Assembly (NCBI GenBank): GCA_022826825.1
Contig: JAJDUD010000056.1
Coordinates: forward strand, 1-64,000
Reading direction: 5' to 3'
DNA from: Acidobacteriota bacterium
GTDB taxonomy: Bacteria; Acidobacteriota; Vicinamibacteria; Marinacidobacterales; Marinacidobacteraceae
Length of the DNA stretch: 64,000 nt
In this document: piece by piece, positions 35,096 to 43,499 of the stretch
Numbering within the stretch: the first letter of the stretch is position 1
Layout of the letters: each line of letters begins with the position of its first letter
Notes under the pieces: generated by a model
The model's input: only the letters and a program-made list of their open reading frames with translations
Told to the model about the DNA's origin: nothing
Databases searched by the model: none
Program-made: the position numbers and the translations under genes

Positions 35096-37723
35096 ATGGC
35101 CGAAGCGACGCTGCTGCTGGTGGACGGCAACAACCTGCTGTTCCGTTCGTTCTTCGCGATGCCCCGGCTGACCCGTTCGGACGGGCTGCCGAACGGGGCG
35201 CTCCACGGCTACGTGGCGACGCTGCGGAAGATCCTGCGCGAGGAGGCTCCCGAGTACGCCGCCGTGGCCTTCGACGCGCCGGGCCCGACCTTCCGTCACG
35301 AGGCCTATCCCGAATACAAGGCGAACCGGCCGGAGATGCCGCCGGAACTGGCGCAACAGGTGCCGTTCACGCGGGATCTTTCGCGGGTGCTGGGAGTGAC
35401 GGTTGTCGAGATCGCCGGGGTGGAGGCGGACGATGTGATCGGAACCCTGGCGCGGGCCGGAAGCGGCAGAGGGTACCGGGTGTTGGTCGTTTCCGGCGAC
35501 AAGGACCTGCTCCAGCTCGTGGACGACCGGATCCGCGTGGTGCCGCCGGCGGACACCGCCCAGCGGCTCGATCGCGCCGGGGTGGAGGCGAAGCTGAAGG
35601 TGCCGCCGGAGTTTGTACCCGACTACCTCGGCCTCGTCGGCGACTCCGTGGACAACATTCCCGGGGTTCCGGGGATCGGCCCCAAGACCGCGGCGACCCT
35701 CATCGCTTCCTTCGGCGGGGTGGAGGAGATCCTGGCCCGCACGGGCGAGATCTCCCGCAAGCGGACCGCGGCTCTGCTCGACGAACACGCGGCCTCGGCG
35801 CGGATTTCCCGGGAACTCGCCGTTCTTCGCCTCGACGTGCCGGTTCCCGAAGCCGGGAAGGAACTCGACGGACTCCGCTACCGCGGGCCCCAACTGGAAG
35901 ACGCGCGCAAGCTCCTCGAAGAGCTCGAACTCCGTACCCACGCCCGGGACCTGTCGCCGGCCCCGCCCGCGCGGCTTCCCGAAGTGGGGGAGGCCGCCGG
36001 ACTGGGGGATGTCGTCCGCCTCCTCGATCGCGCCCGGGACACGGGACGGCTCTCGGTTCATGCGACCTTCGGTCCCGCGCGCGACCGGGACCCGGCGCCG
36101 CTCGCCGCGTTGGGGCTCGCCTCCGCGGCCGGGGAGGGCCTGCTGGTGGCGGTCGGTCAGCGCGTCGGCGAGCAGGAACTGGTGGAGGCCTTCCGCCCGG
36201 CGCTCGCCGACGGGGTGGCTCTCGCCGGGCACGGGGTACAGCCCTTCGTTCGCTGGTGGCTCGAGCAGGGCGGAAACCTGCCGGTGGTGGCGCATGACTC
36301 GCAGGTGGCGGCCTGGCTCCTCAACACCACCCGCCGCGCGCAGGGGTTCGGCGACGTGCTCCGCGACTACCTCGGCCTCTCGCTGCCGGAGGCGGAGGCG
36401 CCACCGGCAAGTCTCTTCGGCGCCGCCGCGCCCGACAACCGAATCGCCATCGCGGCGGCCTGGCAACACCGCCTGGCCGACAAGCTCGACGATCTCCTCG
36501 AAGCCGAGAAGCTCACCGGTGTCTTCCGGGAGATCGAGATGCCGCTCCTGCCGGTGCTCGCCCGGATCGAAACCCGCGGCATCTGCCTCGACAGCGCGAC
36601 CCTGCGCGACCTCAGCAAGGATCTCCAGTCCCGGCTCGAGGGGTTGACCGCGCGGATCCACGAGCTGGCGGGAACGCGGTTCGACATCCAGAGCCCCAAG
36701 CAGCTCGGCGAGATCCTCTTCGACAAGCTGCAACTCCCGCAGACCGCGAAGACGCAGAAGACCAAGCGCGCCTCCACGCGGGCCGGCGTGCTCGAAGAGC
36801 TGGCGCCCCACCACGAGGTGCCGCGTCTCGTGCTCGAGTACCGCGAGGTCGCCAAGCTGAAGAGCACCTACGTGGACCCGCTGCCGGAACTGGTGGCGCC
36901 GGGGACGGGGAGGCTGCACACCCGGCTGCACCAGGCGGTGGCCGCCACCGGGCGGCTCTCGAGTTCGGACCCGAATCTTCAGAACATTCCGGTCCGTTCC
37001 GACCTCGGCCGGCAGGTCCGGACGGCGTTCGTCGCCGCTCCGGGAAAGCGGCTGCTGTCGGCGGACTATTCCCAGATCGAGCTGCGCATCCTGGCCCACC
37101 TGAGCGGCGACCCGGTGCTCATCGAGGCGTTCCGGTCCGGGGAAGACATCCACGCCCGCACCGCGAACGAGGTCTTCGGCGACTTCGGACTCAGTCCGGC
37201 GGAAGCGCGCCGGCGGGCCAAGATCGTGAACTTCTCGGTCATCTACGGCAAGACGGCGTTCACGCTCGCGAAGGAGATCGGCGTTTCCACGGGAGAGGCG
37301 AAGGCCTTTATCGACGCCTACTTCGACCGCTACGCCCGGGTCCGGGACCTGATCGAATCCATCCGGGAGGAAGCGCGCACGACCGGCCGCGTCACCACGC
37401 TCTTCGGCCGCCAGCGGCACATCCCCGAGATCCGCACCACCCAGCGCGCCCGCCGCGAGGCCGCCGAGCGCATGGCGGTGAACGCCCCGATCCAGGGCAC
37501 CGCCGCCGACCTCATCAAGATCGCGATGCTCGGCGTGGACCGGGTACTGGGGCCCACTTCGGGGGTCGTCCTGCTCCAGGTCCACGACGAACTGCTCATC
37601 GAGGTGGAATCGGGCGACGCGGAAGCCGTCGGCGAACTCGTCCGCGGCGAAATGGAGTCCGTCGCCGAACTTCGCGTCCCCCTGGTCGCCGACGTCACGA
37701 TCGCCGACTCCTGGGAACACTAG
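35096..37723 (+). CDS. polA: DNA polymerase I with inactive proofreading domain
   Basis: 875 aa. An intact 5' nuclease domain (LLVDGNNLLFRSFFA, IAGVEADDVIGTLA, VSGDKDLLQLV, DSVDNIPGVPGIGPKTA) is followed by a 3'-5' exonuclease-like domain whose first acidic motif is missing (RLSVHATFGP instead of DxE). Palm motifs are complete: DYSQIELRILAH, the O-helix RRRAKIVNFSVIYG with Phe at the site of E. coli Phe762, and LLQVHDELLIEV. It should fill gaps and remove primers without proofreading, as Taq polymerase does. Confidence 0.96.
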   Translation: MAEATLLLVDGNNLLFRSFFAMPRLTRSDGLPNGALHGYVATLRKILREEAPEYAAVAFDAPGPTFRHEAYPEYKANRPEMPPELAQQVPFTRDLSRVLGVTVVEIAGVEADDVIGTLARAGSGRGYRVLVVSGDKDLLQLVDDRIRVVPPADTAQRLDRAGVEAKLKVPPEFVPDYLGLVGDSVDNIPGVPGIGPKTAATLIASFGGVEEILARTGEISRKRTAALLDEHAASARISRELAVLRLDVPVPEAGKELDGLRYRGPQLEDARKLLEELELRTHARDLSPAPPARLPEVGEAAGLGDVVRLLDRARDTGRLSVHATFGPARDRDPAPLAALGLASAAGEGLLVAVGQRVGEQELVEAFRPALADGVALAGHGVQPFVRWWLEQGGNLPVVAHDSQVAAWLLNTTRRAQGFGDVLRDYLGLSLPEAEAPPASLFGAAAPDNRIAIAAAWQHRLADKLDDLLEAEKLTGVFREIEMPLLPVLARIETRGICLDSATLRDLSKDLQSRLEGLTARIHELAGTRFDIQSPKQLGEILFDKLQLPQTAKTQKTKRASTRAGVLEELAPHHEVPRLVLEYREVAKLKSTYVDPLPELVAPGTGRLHTRLHQAVAATGRLSSSDPNLQNIPVRSDLGRQVRTAFVAAPGKRLLSADYSQIELRILAHLSGDPVLIEAFRSGEDIHARTANEVFGDFGLSPAEARRRAKIVNFSVIYGKTAFTLAKEIGVSTGEAKAFIDAYFDRYARVRDLIESIREEARTTGRVTTLFGRQRHIPEIRTTQRARREAAERMAVNAPIQGTAADLIKIAMLGVDRVLGPTSGVVLLQVHDELLIEVESGDAEAVGELVRGEMESVAELRVPLVADVTIADSWEH

Positions 37724-37754
37724 GAGTCTGCCCCGCAGAATGCGGCGCAGATTC

Positions 37755-37815
37755 CTCGGGAACGCCGGCCTCCAGGCCGGCGCGCGCTGGCCGCAGGCCA
37801 GCGCACGGTGCTTCG
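37755..37815. repeat. Two-hairpin dispersed repeat downstream of polA
   Basis: GGAACGCCGGCCTCCAGGCC continues to GGCG, followed directly by GCGCTGGCCGCAGGCCAGCGC. Two perfect stems side by side about 30 nt after the polA stop. It may serve as a terminator as well, but belongs to the dispersed family. Confidence 0.8.
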
Positions 37816-37957
37816 CTGCTCACCCTTCACGGTCCCTCTTGACCTAGGGGGGCCGAGCCAGCGCTCGGCTGCGGGATAACGCGCCTGTGCGGATCTCAGC
37901 CGCCGTTGTCCGAACGGCCGATTTCAGCGTTACTCTCCGTTTCCCTCTCGACTCCGA

Positions 37958-39226
37958 ATGATCCGAAGAATCCAGGCCCTCAACTATCGCTGTTTGAGGT
38001 ACGTGGACCTGGAACTGGACCGATTCCATGTGGCGGTCGGCCCCAATGCAAGCGGAAAAAGCACGTTGTTTGATGTCGTCGCTTTCTTGGGCGACATGGT
38101 CCGGGGCGGCGTGGATTTTGCGGTCGCGGAGCGAACCCGAAATTTCCAGGACTTGGTTTGGGGGCGCCCCAAGGACCATCCGCGCTTTGAGTTGGCGGTC
38201 GAGTTCGCAGTCCCGGAAGACATTTTGGAGCGTCTTCCACCGGACCGAGGCTACCGGCTGTTCCGGTACGAGGTGGCGGTCGAGGAACGAGACAACGAGG
38301 TCCGCATTCACTCCGAGCGGGGGCTCCTGATCCGTGAATCGCAGGGCCTCCAACCCCAACAGCGGACGCTCTTTCCGTTACCGCCTCCGGTTCGGAGTGG
38401 GATTCTCACGGGGGGTGGGAGGCCAGGTCTGAGGACCGTGCTCAGCAAATCGCCCCAGAAGCGAGACAACTTCAACATCGAGGTGTCTCCAGAGTCCGGC
38501 AAGGGTTGGGCGGTCAGCGTTTCTTTCGGTCCCCATCGATCGGCCCTCGGAAACCTGCCGGAGTCCCCCGAGAAGTTCCCGGCGGCGACTCACGTAAAGC
38601 GCACATTGGCCGAGGGTGTGAAGTCTCTGTTCCTGGACGCCGATCGAATGCGCGCGGCCAGTCCGCCGGGGCTCCGTCGGAACGGTTTCGCCCCTGACGG
38701 ATCGAACCTCCCCTGGGCGGTGAAGGCGCTCAGGGAGGAGCACGCCGATGACTATTCCCTGTGGATGGACCATGTCCGAACAGCCCTGCAGGATTTGCAG
38801 GACGTCTCGGTCGTCGAGCGCGCAGAAGATCGGCATCTCTATCTCACTCTTGGCTACAAGACCGGGGTCACCGTGCCGTCCTGGATGGCTTCCGATGGCA
38901 CCTTGCGTTTCTTGGCGCTGACACTCCTCGCTTACCTGCCGTCGTCCGGGATTTACCTCATTGAAGAACCCGAAAACGGGCTTCACCCCTTCGCCCTGGA
39001 TGCCGTGTACGACGCGCTTGCCTCCGCCCATGACTCGCAGGTCTTGTCGGCAAGCCATTCTCCGGCATTCCTGAAACTCGCCGATCCCGAAGAAGTCCTC
39101 TGTTTTGCCAAGAACGCCGAGGGAGCCACCGACATTGTGCGTGGTGACCGCCATCCCCTGCTCCGGGATTGGCAGGGAAGGGCGGACACTCAACTCCTCT
39201 TTGCGACCGACGTGATCGGCGGATGA
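37958..39226 (+). CDS. AAA/SMC-like ATPase of a two-gene module
   Basis: 422 aa. MIRRIQALNYRCLRYVDLEL is the N-terminal strand pair of AAA_21/OLD-type ATPases. Walker A is GPNASGKST (28-36), Walker B YLIEEPENGLHP (about 333-344), and His367 in SASHSPAFL is the switch residue. ASDGTLRFLALTLL is the signature helix. The middle (about 60-250) is the variable insert. Codon choice here is less GC-biased than in flanking genes (for example CAACTATCGCTGTTTGAGG), hinting at transfer. The next gene overlaps by ATGA. OLD-family ATPases often act in phage defence; here that is inference. Confidence 0.88.
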   Translation: MIRRIQALNYRCLRYVDLELDRFHVAVGPNASGKSTLFDVVAFLGDMVRGGVDFAVAERTRNFQDLVWGRPKDHPRFELAVEFAVPEDILERLPPDRGYRLFRYEVAVEERDNEVRIHSERGLLIRESQGLQPQQRTLFPLPPPVRSGILTGGGRPGLRTVLSKSPQKRDNFNIEVSPESGKGWAVSVSFGPHRSALGNLPESPEKFPAATHVKRTLAEGVKSLFLDADRMRAASPPGLRRNGFAPDGSNLPWAVKALREEHADDYSLWMDHVRTALQDLQDVSVVERAEDRHLYLTLGYKTGVTVPSWMASDGTLRFLALTLLAYLPSSGIYLIEEPENGLHPFALDAVYDALASAHDSQVLSASHSPAFLKLADPEEVLCFAKNAEGATDIVRGDRHPLLRDWQGRADTQLLFATDVIGG

Positions 39227-39879
39227 CTTCTTCGGAAGTCAGGGACTTGGTGGTACTCGTCCCTGACTCGGATATTGAACAGACTGTTCGAGGCCTGCTT
39301 CCGAGGGTTGGCAATCTCGGAATCCGGCCGCTCGACTGGACTGTGGCGCGCCATCCGGATCGGGACCCTGGGTGCCGCGTGCGCGCGGCCCAACTTCTCC
39401 GGCCTTATCTGTCGAGTTTTGGGTACGCGCTCGTTGTTTTTGACCGTGACGGAAGTGGAAGTGATCGCCCGAGAGAGGTAATCCAGAATCGCGTCGAAGA
39501 AGAACTGTTCAGCAACGGCTGGATGGATCGCGCCAAAGCAATCGTGATTGAGCCCGAGCTCGAAGCGTGGCTGTGGAGCGGTTCACCGCTGGTCTCCGAC
39601 GAACTGGGCTGGGGCAGCGACTATCGGGGTCTTCGCCGGCACCTGACATCGGTCAATCTCTGGCCGGAGGACAATCCGAAGCCTCCAGACCCGAAACGAG
39701 CTGCACGAGAAGCCATGCGCGTCGCTCGCGTCCGAAGGCGGGCGCGCCGATCCCCAGCGAAATTCCGGCGGCTCGCGAGTCAGGTTGACGCGACCGTCCT
39801 CGGCAGTTGCCGGGATCCGGCCTTCGGTGAACTCATCGAGACGCTGAGGCGTTGGTTTCCCGGAACTCTTGATCGGTGA
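39223..39879 (+). CDS. TOPRIM/DUF4276-like effector candidate paired with the ATPase
   Basis: 218 aa. RDLVVLVPDSDIEQTVRGLL carries an acidic residue after the first strand (Glu19). YALVVFDRDGSGSDRP has a DxD (Asp74, Asp76), and AIVIEPELEAWLW (Glu110, Glu112, Glu114) resembles the HEFEAxLF motif of TOPRIM-type DUF4276 nucleases. From memory the sequence also resembles proteins labelled MAD4 of the methylation-associated defence system; this needs a search. ATG overlaps the ATPase stop. Likely the effector of a two-gene system, as in OLD-, Gabija- or PARIS-like arrangements. Confidence 0.65.
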   Translation: MTSSEVRDLVVLVPDSDIEQTVRGLLPRVGNLGIRPLDWTVARHPDRDPGCRVRAAQLLRPYLSSFGYALVVFDRDGSGSDRPREVIQNRVEEELFSNGWMDRAKAIVIEPELEAWLWSGSPLVSDELGWGSDYRGLRRHLTSVNLWPEDNPKPPDPKRAAREAMRVARVRRRARRSPAKFRRLASQVDATVLGSCRDPAFGELIETLRRWFPGTLDR

Positions 39880-39929
39880 TTCGCGGACGTTCCTCGATTC
39901 CAGCCCGCGGGCCACGTCAACTCGCCGGG

Positions 39930-40718
39930 TTACCGTGGTGCGTTCCCGGCGGCGTACATCGCGCGGAGGACCTCCCGAATGTCCGGCGCGTCCTTGAGGA
40001 TCTCCGTCTCGGCGAAGGAGACGAACTCCGGGGGAATGCCGTAGAGGGCTTCCGCGACCGAGCCGGCGATCGCGGCCAGGGTGTCGGCGTCCCCACCCAG
40101 GGAGACCGCGTTCCGGACGGCCTGCTCGAAGTCCGCCGCTTCGAGCGCGCAGACGAGCGCCTCCGGCACGGTGCGCTGGCAGGTCTCGTTGTACTCGTAG
40201 GTCTCGCGGATGGTCGCGACGTCCCGGGAGAGGTCGTATCCGTAGGTTCCGGCGATGGCGGCCGCGATCGAGCCGGACGTCTCTTTCCGGAACGCCAGCC
40301 AGATCGTGTGGGTCGTGGCCCGGGCGCCCTTCAGGCCCTCGGGATGATCGTGGGTGATCCTCGTGACCCGGTCGGCGGCGGCGAGCGCCTCGGCCAGGGG
40401 CCGGCGGCGGTTCAGGAAGGCGGCGGGGGAGACCCGCATGGCCGCTCCGTTCCCGTAGCTCCCGTAGGGGGCCGGCGTTTCCTCGTGAATCCACCGGCCG
40501 AACCGCCCACCCCAACTGCACGCCGGGTAGCGGCGGCACCAGGCCTGCATCGTGGCCGCGGGATCGCGTCCGTTCACCAGGATATCGGCGACGGCGGCGG
40601 TACAGACGGTGTCGTCGGTGAAGTGGCATCCGGGACCGAAGAATTCGAACCGGGTGGAACGGAAGTTCCCGAACTCGTAGCGCGAGCCGACGGTGTCGCC
40701 GATGACCGCGCCGTACAT
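39930..40718 (-). CDS. ADP-ribosylglycohydrolase family protein
   Basis: 262 aa from ATG 40716-40718. MYGAVIGDTVGSRYEF, then FTDDTVCTAAVADIL, HDHPEGLKGA and SLGGDADTLAAIAGSVAEAL are the DraG/ARH motifs; the TDD and GGDAD acidic residues bind two metals. It removes ADP-ribose from proteins or small molecules. It is the last gene of the CoA-transferase operon, 11 nt after subunit B. It is also next to the ATPase/TOPRIM pair, though transcribed towards it. Confidence 0.92.
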   Translation of the reverse strand: MYGAVIGDTVGSRYEFGNFRSTRFEFFGPGCHFTDDTVCTAAVADILVNGRDPAATMQAWCRRYPACSWGGRFGRWIHEETPAPYGSYGNGAAMRVSPAAFLNRRRPLAEALAAADRVTRITHDHPEGLKGARATTHTIWLAFRKETSGSIAAAIAGTYGYDLSRDVATIRETYEYNETCQRTVPEALVCALEAADFEQAVRNAVSLGGDADTLAAIAGSVAEALYGIPPEFVSFAETEILKDAPDIREVLRAMYAAGNAPR

Positions 40719-40729
40719 GTTCGGGCCGG

Positions 40730-41512
40730 TCAGCCCTTCAGGTAGATCCGGTCCGGGTCGAGTTCCTCCCGGAGCAGGCGGAGCATCGCCTCGTCCGGCG
40801 CCTCCGTGGCTGTGAGCGGCGAATCCACCTTGAGATCCCAGCCGGTCGCCTCCCGCACCTGTTCCAGCGTCACGCCGGGATGGACCGACTCCAGCGTCAT
40901 TTCCCGCGTCCCCTCGGCGAAGCCGTAGACCCCGAGGTCGGTAATCACCCGGGTGGGCCCGCCGCCGGGCGCCCCCAGCGCCTCGCGGCTGGTCCCGCCT
41001 TCGGCCCACCCCACGGTGGTGCGGAAGTCCAATCGCTCCACGAACTTCCTTCGGTCCTGCCGCGCGATGACCACGGTCCGGCGCGCGTTCAGGGCGATGT
41101 CGGGGGCCCCCCCGGCGCCGGGAAGCCGCACCCTGGGGTGGTCGTAGTCGCGGCCCACCACCGTCGTGTTGAGGTTTCCGTAGCGGTCGATCTGGGCGGC
41201 CCCCAGAAAGCCGAGGTCGGTGCGCCCGCCCTGCAGGAAGTAGAGGAACGTTTCCGCCATGGGGAGCACCTGGGCCGCGCCGCTGACCAGGCACGGGTCC
41301 CCGATCGAGATCGGCAGGCGCACGGGCCGGGCGCCGAAGACGCCGGACTCGTAGATGAGGTGGCAGCGCGGTGCGTGCAGCCGGAGCGCGAGCTGGACCG
41401 CCAGGTTGGGAAGTCCGACCCCGACGAACACGCAGTCCCCGTCCCGCACCTCGCGGCACGCGGCGAACACCATGATCTCCGCCCGCGTCGGCGCGCCCGG
41501 GCCGTTCGTCAC
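40730..41512 (-). CDS. CoA-transferase family beta subunit (GctB/IpdB-like)
   Basis: 260 aa with GTG start at 41510-41512, overlapping the alpha-subunit stop (GTGA). VGVGLPNLAVQLA, then LIYESGVFGARP around the possible catalytic Glu, and FLGAAQIDRYGNLNTTVVG are the family motifs. With the alpha subunit it would transfer CoA between acids, or open a ring acyl-CoA as IpdAB does. Substrate unknown. Confidence 0.85.
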   Translation of the reverse strand: MTNGPGAPTRAEIMVFAACREVRDGDCVFVGVGLPNLAVQLALRLHAPRCHLIYESGVFGARPVRLPISIGDPCLVSGAAQVLPMAETFLYFLQGGRTDLGFLGAAQIDRYGNLNTTVVGRDYDHPRVRLPGAGGAPDIALNARRTVVIARQDRRKFVERLDFRTTVGWAEGGTSREALGAPGGGPTRVITDLGVYGFAEGTREMTLESVHPGVTLEQVREATGWDLKVDSPLTATEAPDEAMLRLLREELDPDRIYLKG

Positions 41513-42405
41513 CGGTAGTCCCCGTAGTCCACCGGGCCCGCGAGGCGGGGTCCCGGGCGGAGGCGGTTCCGCGTCTCTTCGCCGAGGCGGGCCAGGTAGG
41601 CGGCCCGGTCCGGCAGGCCGTGCACCCACTCGTCCAGATACCGCTCCAGTTCCGCCGGATCGCGCGTGATGCGGTCCCACGCGAGGTAGGCGGCGTTGTC
41701 CCGGTCGTAGTAGCCCTGCACGAAACTCGGATGGGCGCTCCACGGCTCCTCCACGACGGCGTCCACCACGACCGAGGGGATCTGGGTGCGGTTCGGATCG
41801 GCGCGCACCACGTCCTCCGGGACGACCTCCTCGACCACCACGATCACCCGGCGCGCCGCGAAGGCCGCTTCCCGCTGCGCGCCCGTCAGGCCCCAGATCT
41901 GGGTGTTTCCCCGGGAGTCGGCGCGCTGGGCGTTCACGATGGCCACGTCGGGATGAAGCGCCGAAACCGCGTCGAGGATCTCCCCGGTGAAGGGACAGGT
42001 GACCTGCTTCAGGTGCGGATTCACCCGGGGCAGGTCGGTGCCCCGGTAACCGCGCAGCGGGAAGAAGGGAAGGCCCGACGCGGCCGCCTTGTAGCGGCAG
42101 AGCAGCCCGAAGTGGGAGTACTCCTCGATTTCGAGAGGCCCCGGATAGTCCCGTTCGACCGCCCGCCGGATCGCGTGCAGCGAACCGACGCCCGGGTTGC
42201 CGAGCCAGCCGAAGATGAGTTTCGAGGCCGTGCCGGCCGCGACCATCTGGTCCATCAGCAGGTCCGGCGTCAGGCGAACGAGCGCGAGGTCCCGCCGCCG
42301 CTGGCGGATGATCTCCTGGCCGGCCGCGAAGGGAATCAGGTGGGTGAAACCCTCCAGCACGACCGTGTCCCCGTCGCGCACGAAGCGGGACACCGCCTCG
42401 CGCAT
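41509..42405 (-). CDS. CoA-transferase family alpha subunit (GctA/IpdA-like)
   Basis: 298 aa. REAVSRFVRDGDTVVLEGFT and KLIFGWLGNPGVGSLHAIRR open the fold; VDAVVEEPWSAHPSFVQGYY then DRDNAAYLAWDRI resembles IpdA-type proteins. In-frame codons upstream (VSEAISLSESKVLT) hint that translation may begin a few residues earlier at a non-ATG codon. Lies between the SDR gene and the beta subunit in one operon. Confidence 0.85.
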   Translation of the reverse strand: MREAVSRFVRDGDTVVLEGFTHLIPFAAGQEIIRQRRRDLALVRLTPDLLMDQMVAAGTASKLIFGWLGNPGVGSLHAIRRAVERDYPGPLEIEEYSHFGLLCRYKAAASGLPFFPLRGYRGTDLPRVNPHLKQVTCPFTGEILDAVSALHPDVAIVNAQRADSRGNTQIWGLTGAQREAAFAARRVIVVVEEVVPEDVVRADPNRTQIPSVVVDAVVEEPWSAHPSFVQGYYDRDNAAYLAWDRITRDPAELERYLDEWVHGLPDRAAYLARLGEETRNRLRPGPRLAGPVDYGDYR

Positions 42406-42464
42406 GGTGAGAACCTTGGACTCGGACAGGGAGATCGCCTCGCTGACGGATTATCCGTGCGCCG

Positions 42465-43499
42465 CTACCCGCGCCGCTCCAGCCATGCCCTGAGTCGCCG
42501 CGTCTCTTCGGCGGCGCCCGGGTCGCGTTCCGTCTGCCAGAGCCGGGTCTGGACCACGAAGCGGTCCATGTCGCCGGGCGGCGTTTCCTGCTCGAGGATG
42601 CGGCTCACCCGGCCGCGAAAGAACGCGCCCCAATGCGGCTGGCGGCCGTCGAGGTCCGTGAAGCCGTACTCCCTGGCCAGATCCCAACTCGAGAACAGGC
42701 CCCCGCTCTTTTCTCCGACGTTCGGATCGGCGGCCAGGGCCGCCACCGCGCGGCCGACGAAGCAGGGCGTCTCGGACTCGGCGAAATAGGGATCCTTCCC
42801 GATGGCGTCCCGCCAGTTCTCCTCGGTGACCCCGAAGTGGTCGAGCACGGCCTCGGAACGCAGAAAACCGGGGGTGAGGGCGAGCGCGGTCACCCGCTGC
42901 GCGCGCAGATCGGCCGCCATCGCGTAGGCGAGCCGGATGACCGCGTTCTTCGCGAGGTCGTAGAAGAGATTGCCGCGATACCCGAGGGTGTCGCCGTCGG
43001 TCACCTCGACGATCAGTCCGGAGCCCTGTTCCACCATGAGCGGTGCTCCGTGGCGGCTGGTGACGATGTGGGTGTGGACGGCGCGTTCGAGCAGGGTCTG
43101 ACCCCGGGAGATGGAGAGCTCCCAGAAGGGCGTTCCCCACTCGGTCAGCGGATCGCCGCCCCAGATGTCGTTCACCAGGACGTCCAGGCGGCCGGCATCG
43201 GATCGGACGCGCGCGAAGAGCGCTTCGACCTCTTCCTCGACGCTGTGGTCCACCCGCACGGCGATCCCCCGCCCTCCCTCCGCGGTAGCCAGTTCCGCGG
43301 TTTCCTCGATCGTCTCGGTGCGTCCCGGCGTGGCCGGCCGCCCCCGGACGCTGCGTCCGGTGCAGTAGACGGTGGCCCCCGCGGCCCCGAGCATGCGCGC
43401 GACCCCGCGTCCGGCGCCGCGGGTCGCGCCGGCCACCAGGGCTACCTGGTCCCGGAGGGGCCTGTCCGCCACCTGGAACTGCTCCGCTCCTGGAATCAC
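42465..43499 (-). CDS. Short-chain dehydrogenase/reductase
   Basis: 344 aa, GTG start overlapping the aminotransferase stop. NAD(P) motif GATRGAGRG near residue 24, and the catalytic Tyr-x3-Lys in YDLAKNAVIRL. The usual NNAG is VNDIWGGD, and the length exceeds the usual 250 because of a C-terminal extension of about 70 residues. Similar long SDRs are annotated without known substrate. Operon position suggests a role with the CoA-transferase. Confidence 0.88.
   Translation of the reverse strand: MIPGAEQFQVADRPLRDQVALVAGATRGAGRGVARMLGAAGATVYCTGRSVRGRPATPGRTETIEETAELATAEGGRGIAVRVDHSVEEEVEALFARVRSDAGRLDVLVNDIWGGDPLTEWGTPFWELSISRGQTLLERAVHTHIVTSRHGAPLMVEQGSGLIVEVTDGDTLGYRGNLFYDLAKNAVIRLAYAMAADLRAQRVTALALTPGFLRSEAVLDHFGVTEENWRDAIGKDPYFAESETPCFVGRAVAALAADPNVGEKSGGLFSSWDLAREYGFTDLDGRQPHWGAFFRGRVSRILEQETPPGDMDRFVVQTRLWQTERDPGAAEETRRLRAWLERRG

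Noticed and set aside
37755..37815. Strong hairpins after polA as a dedicated terminator
   Set aside because: The same paired stems recur in many gaps regardless of gene direction and lack a T-run, so they are treated as dispersed repeats.
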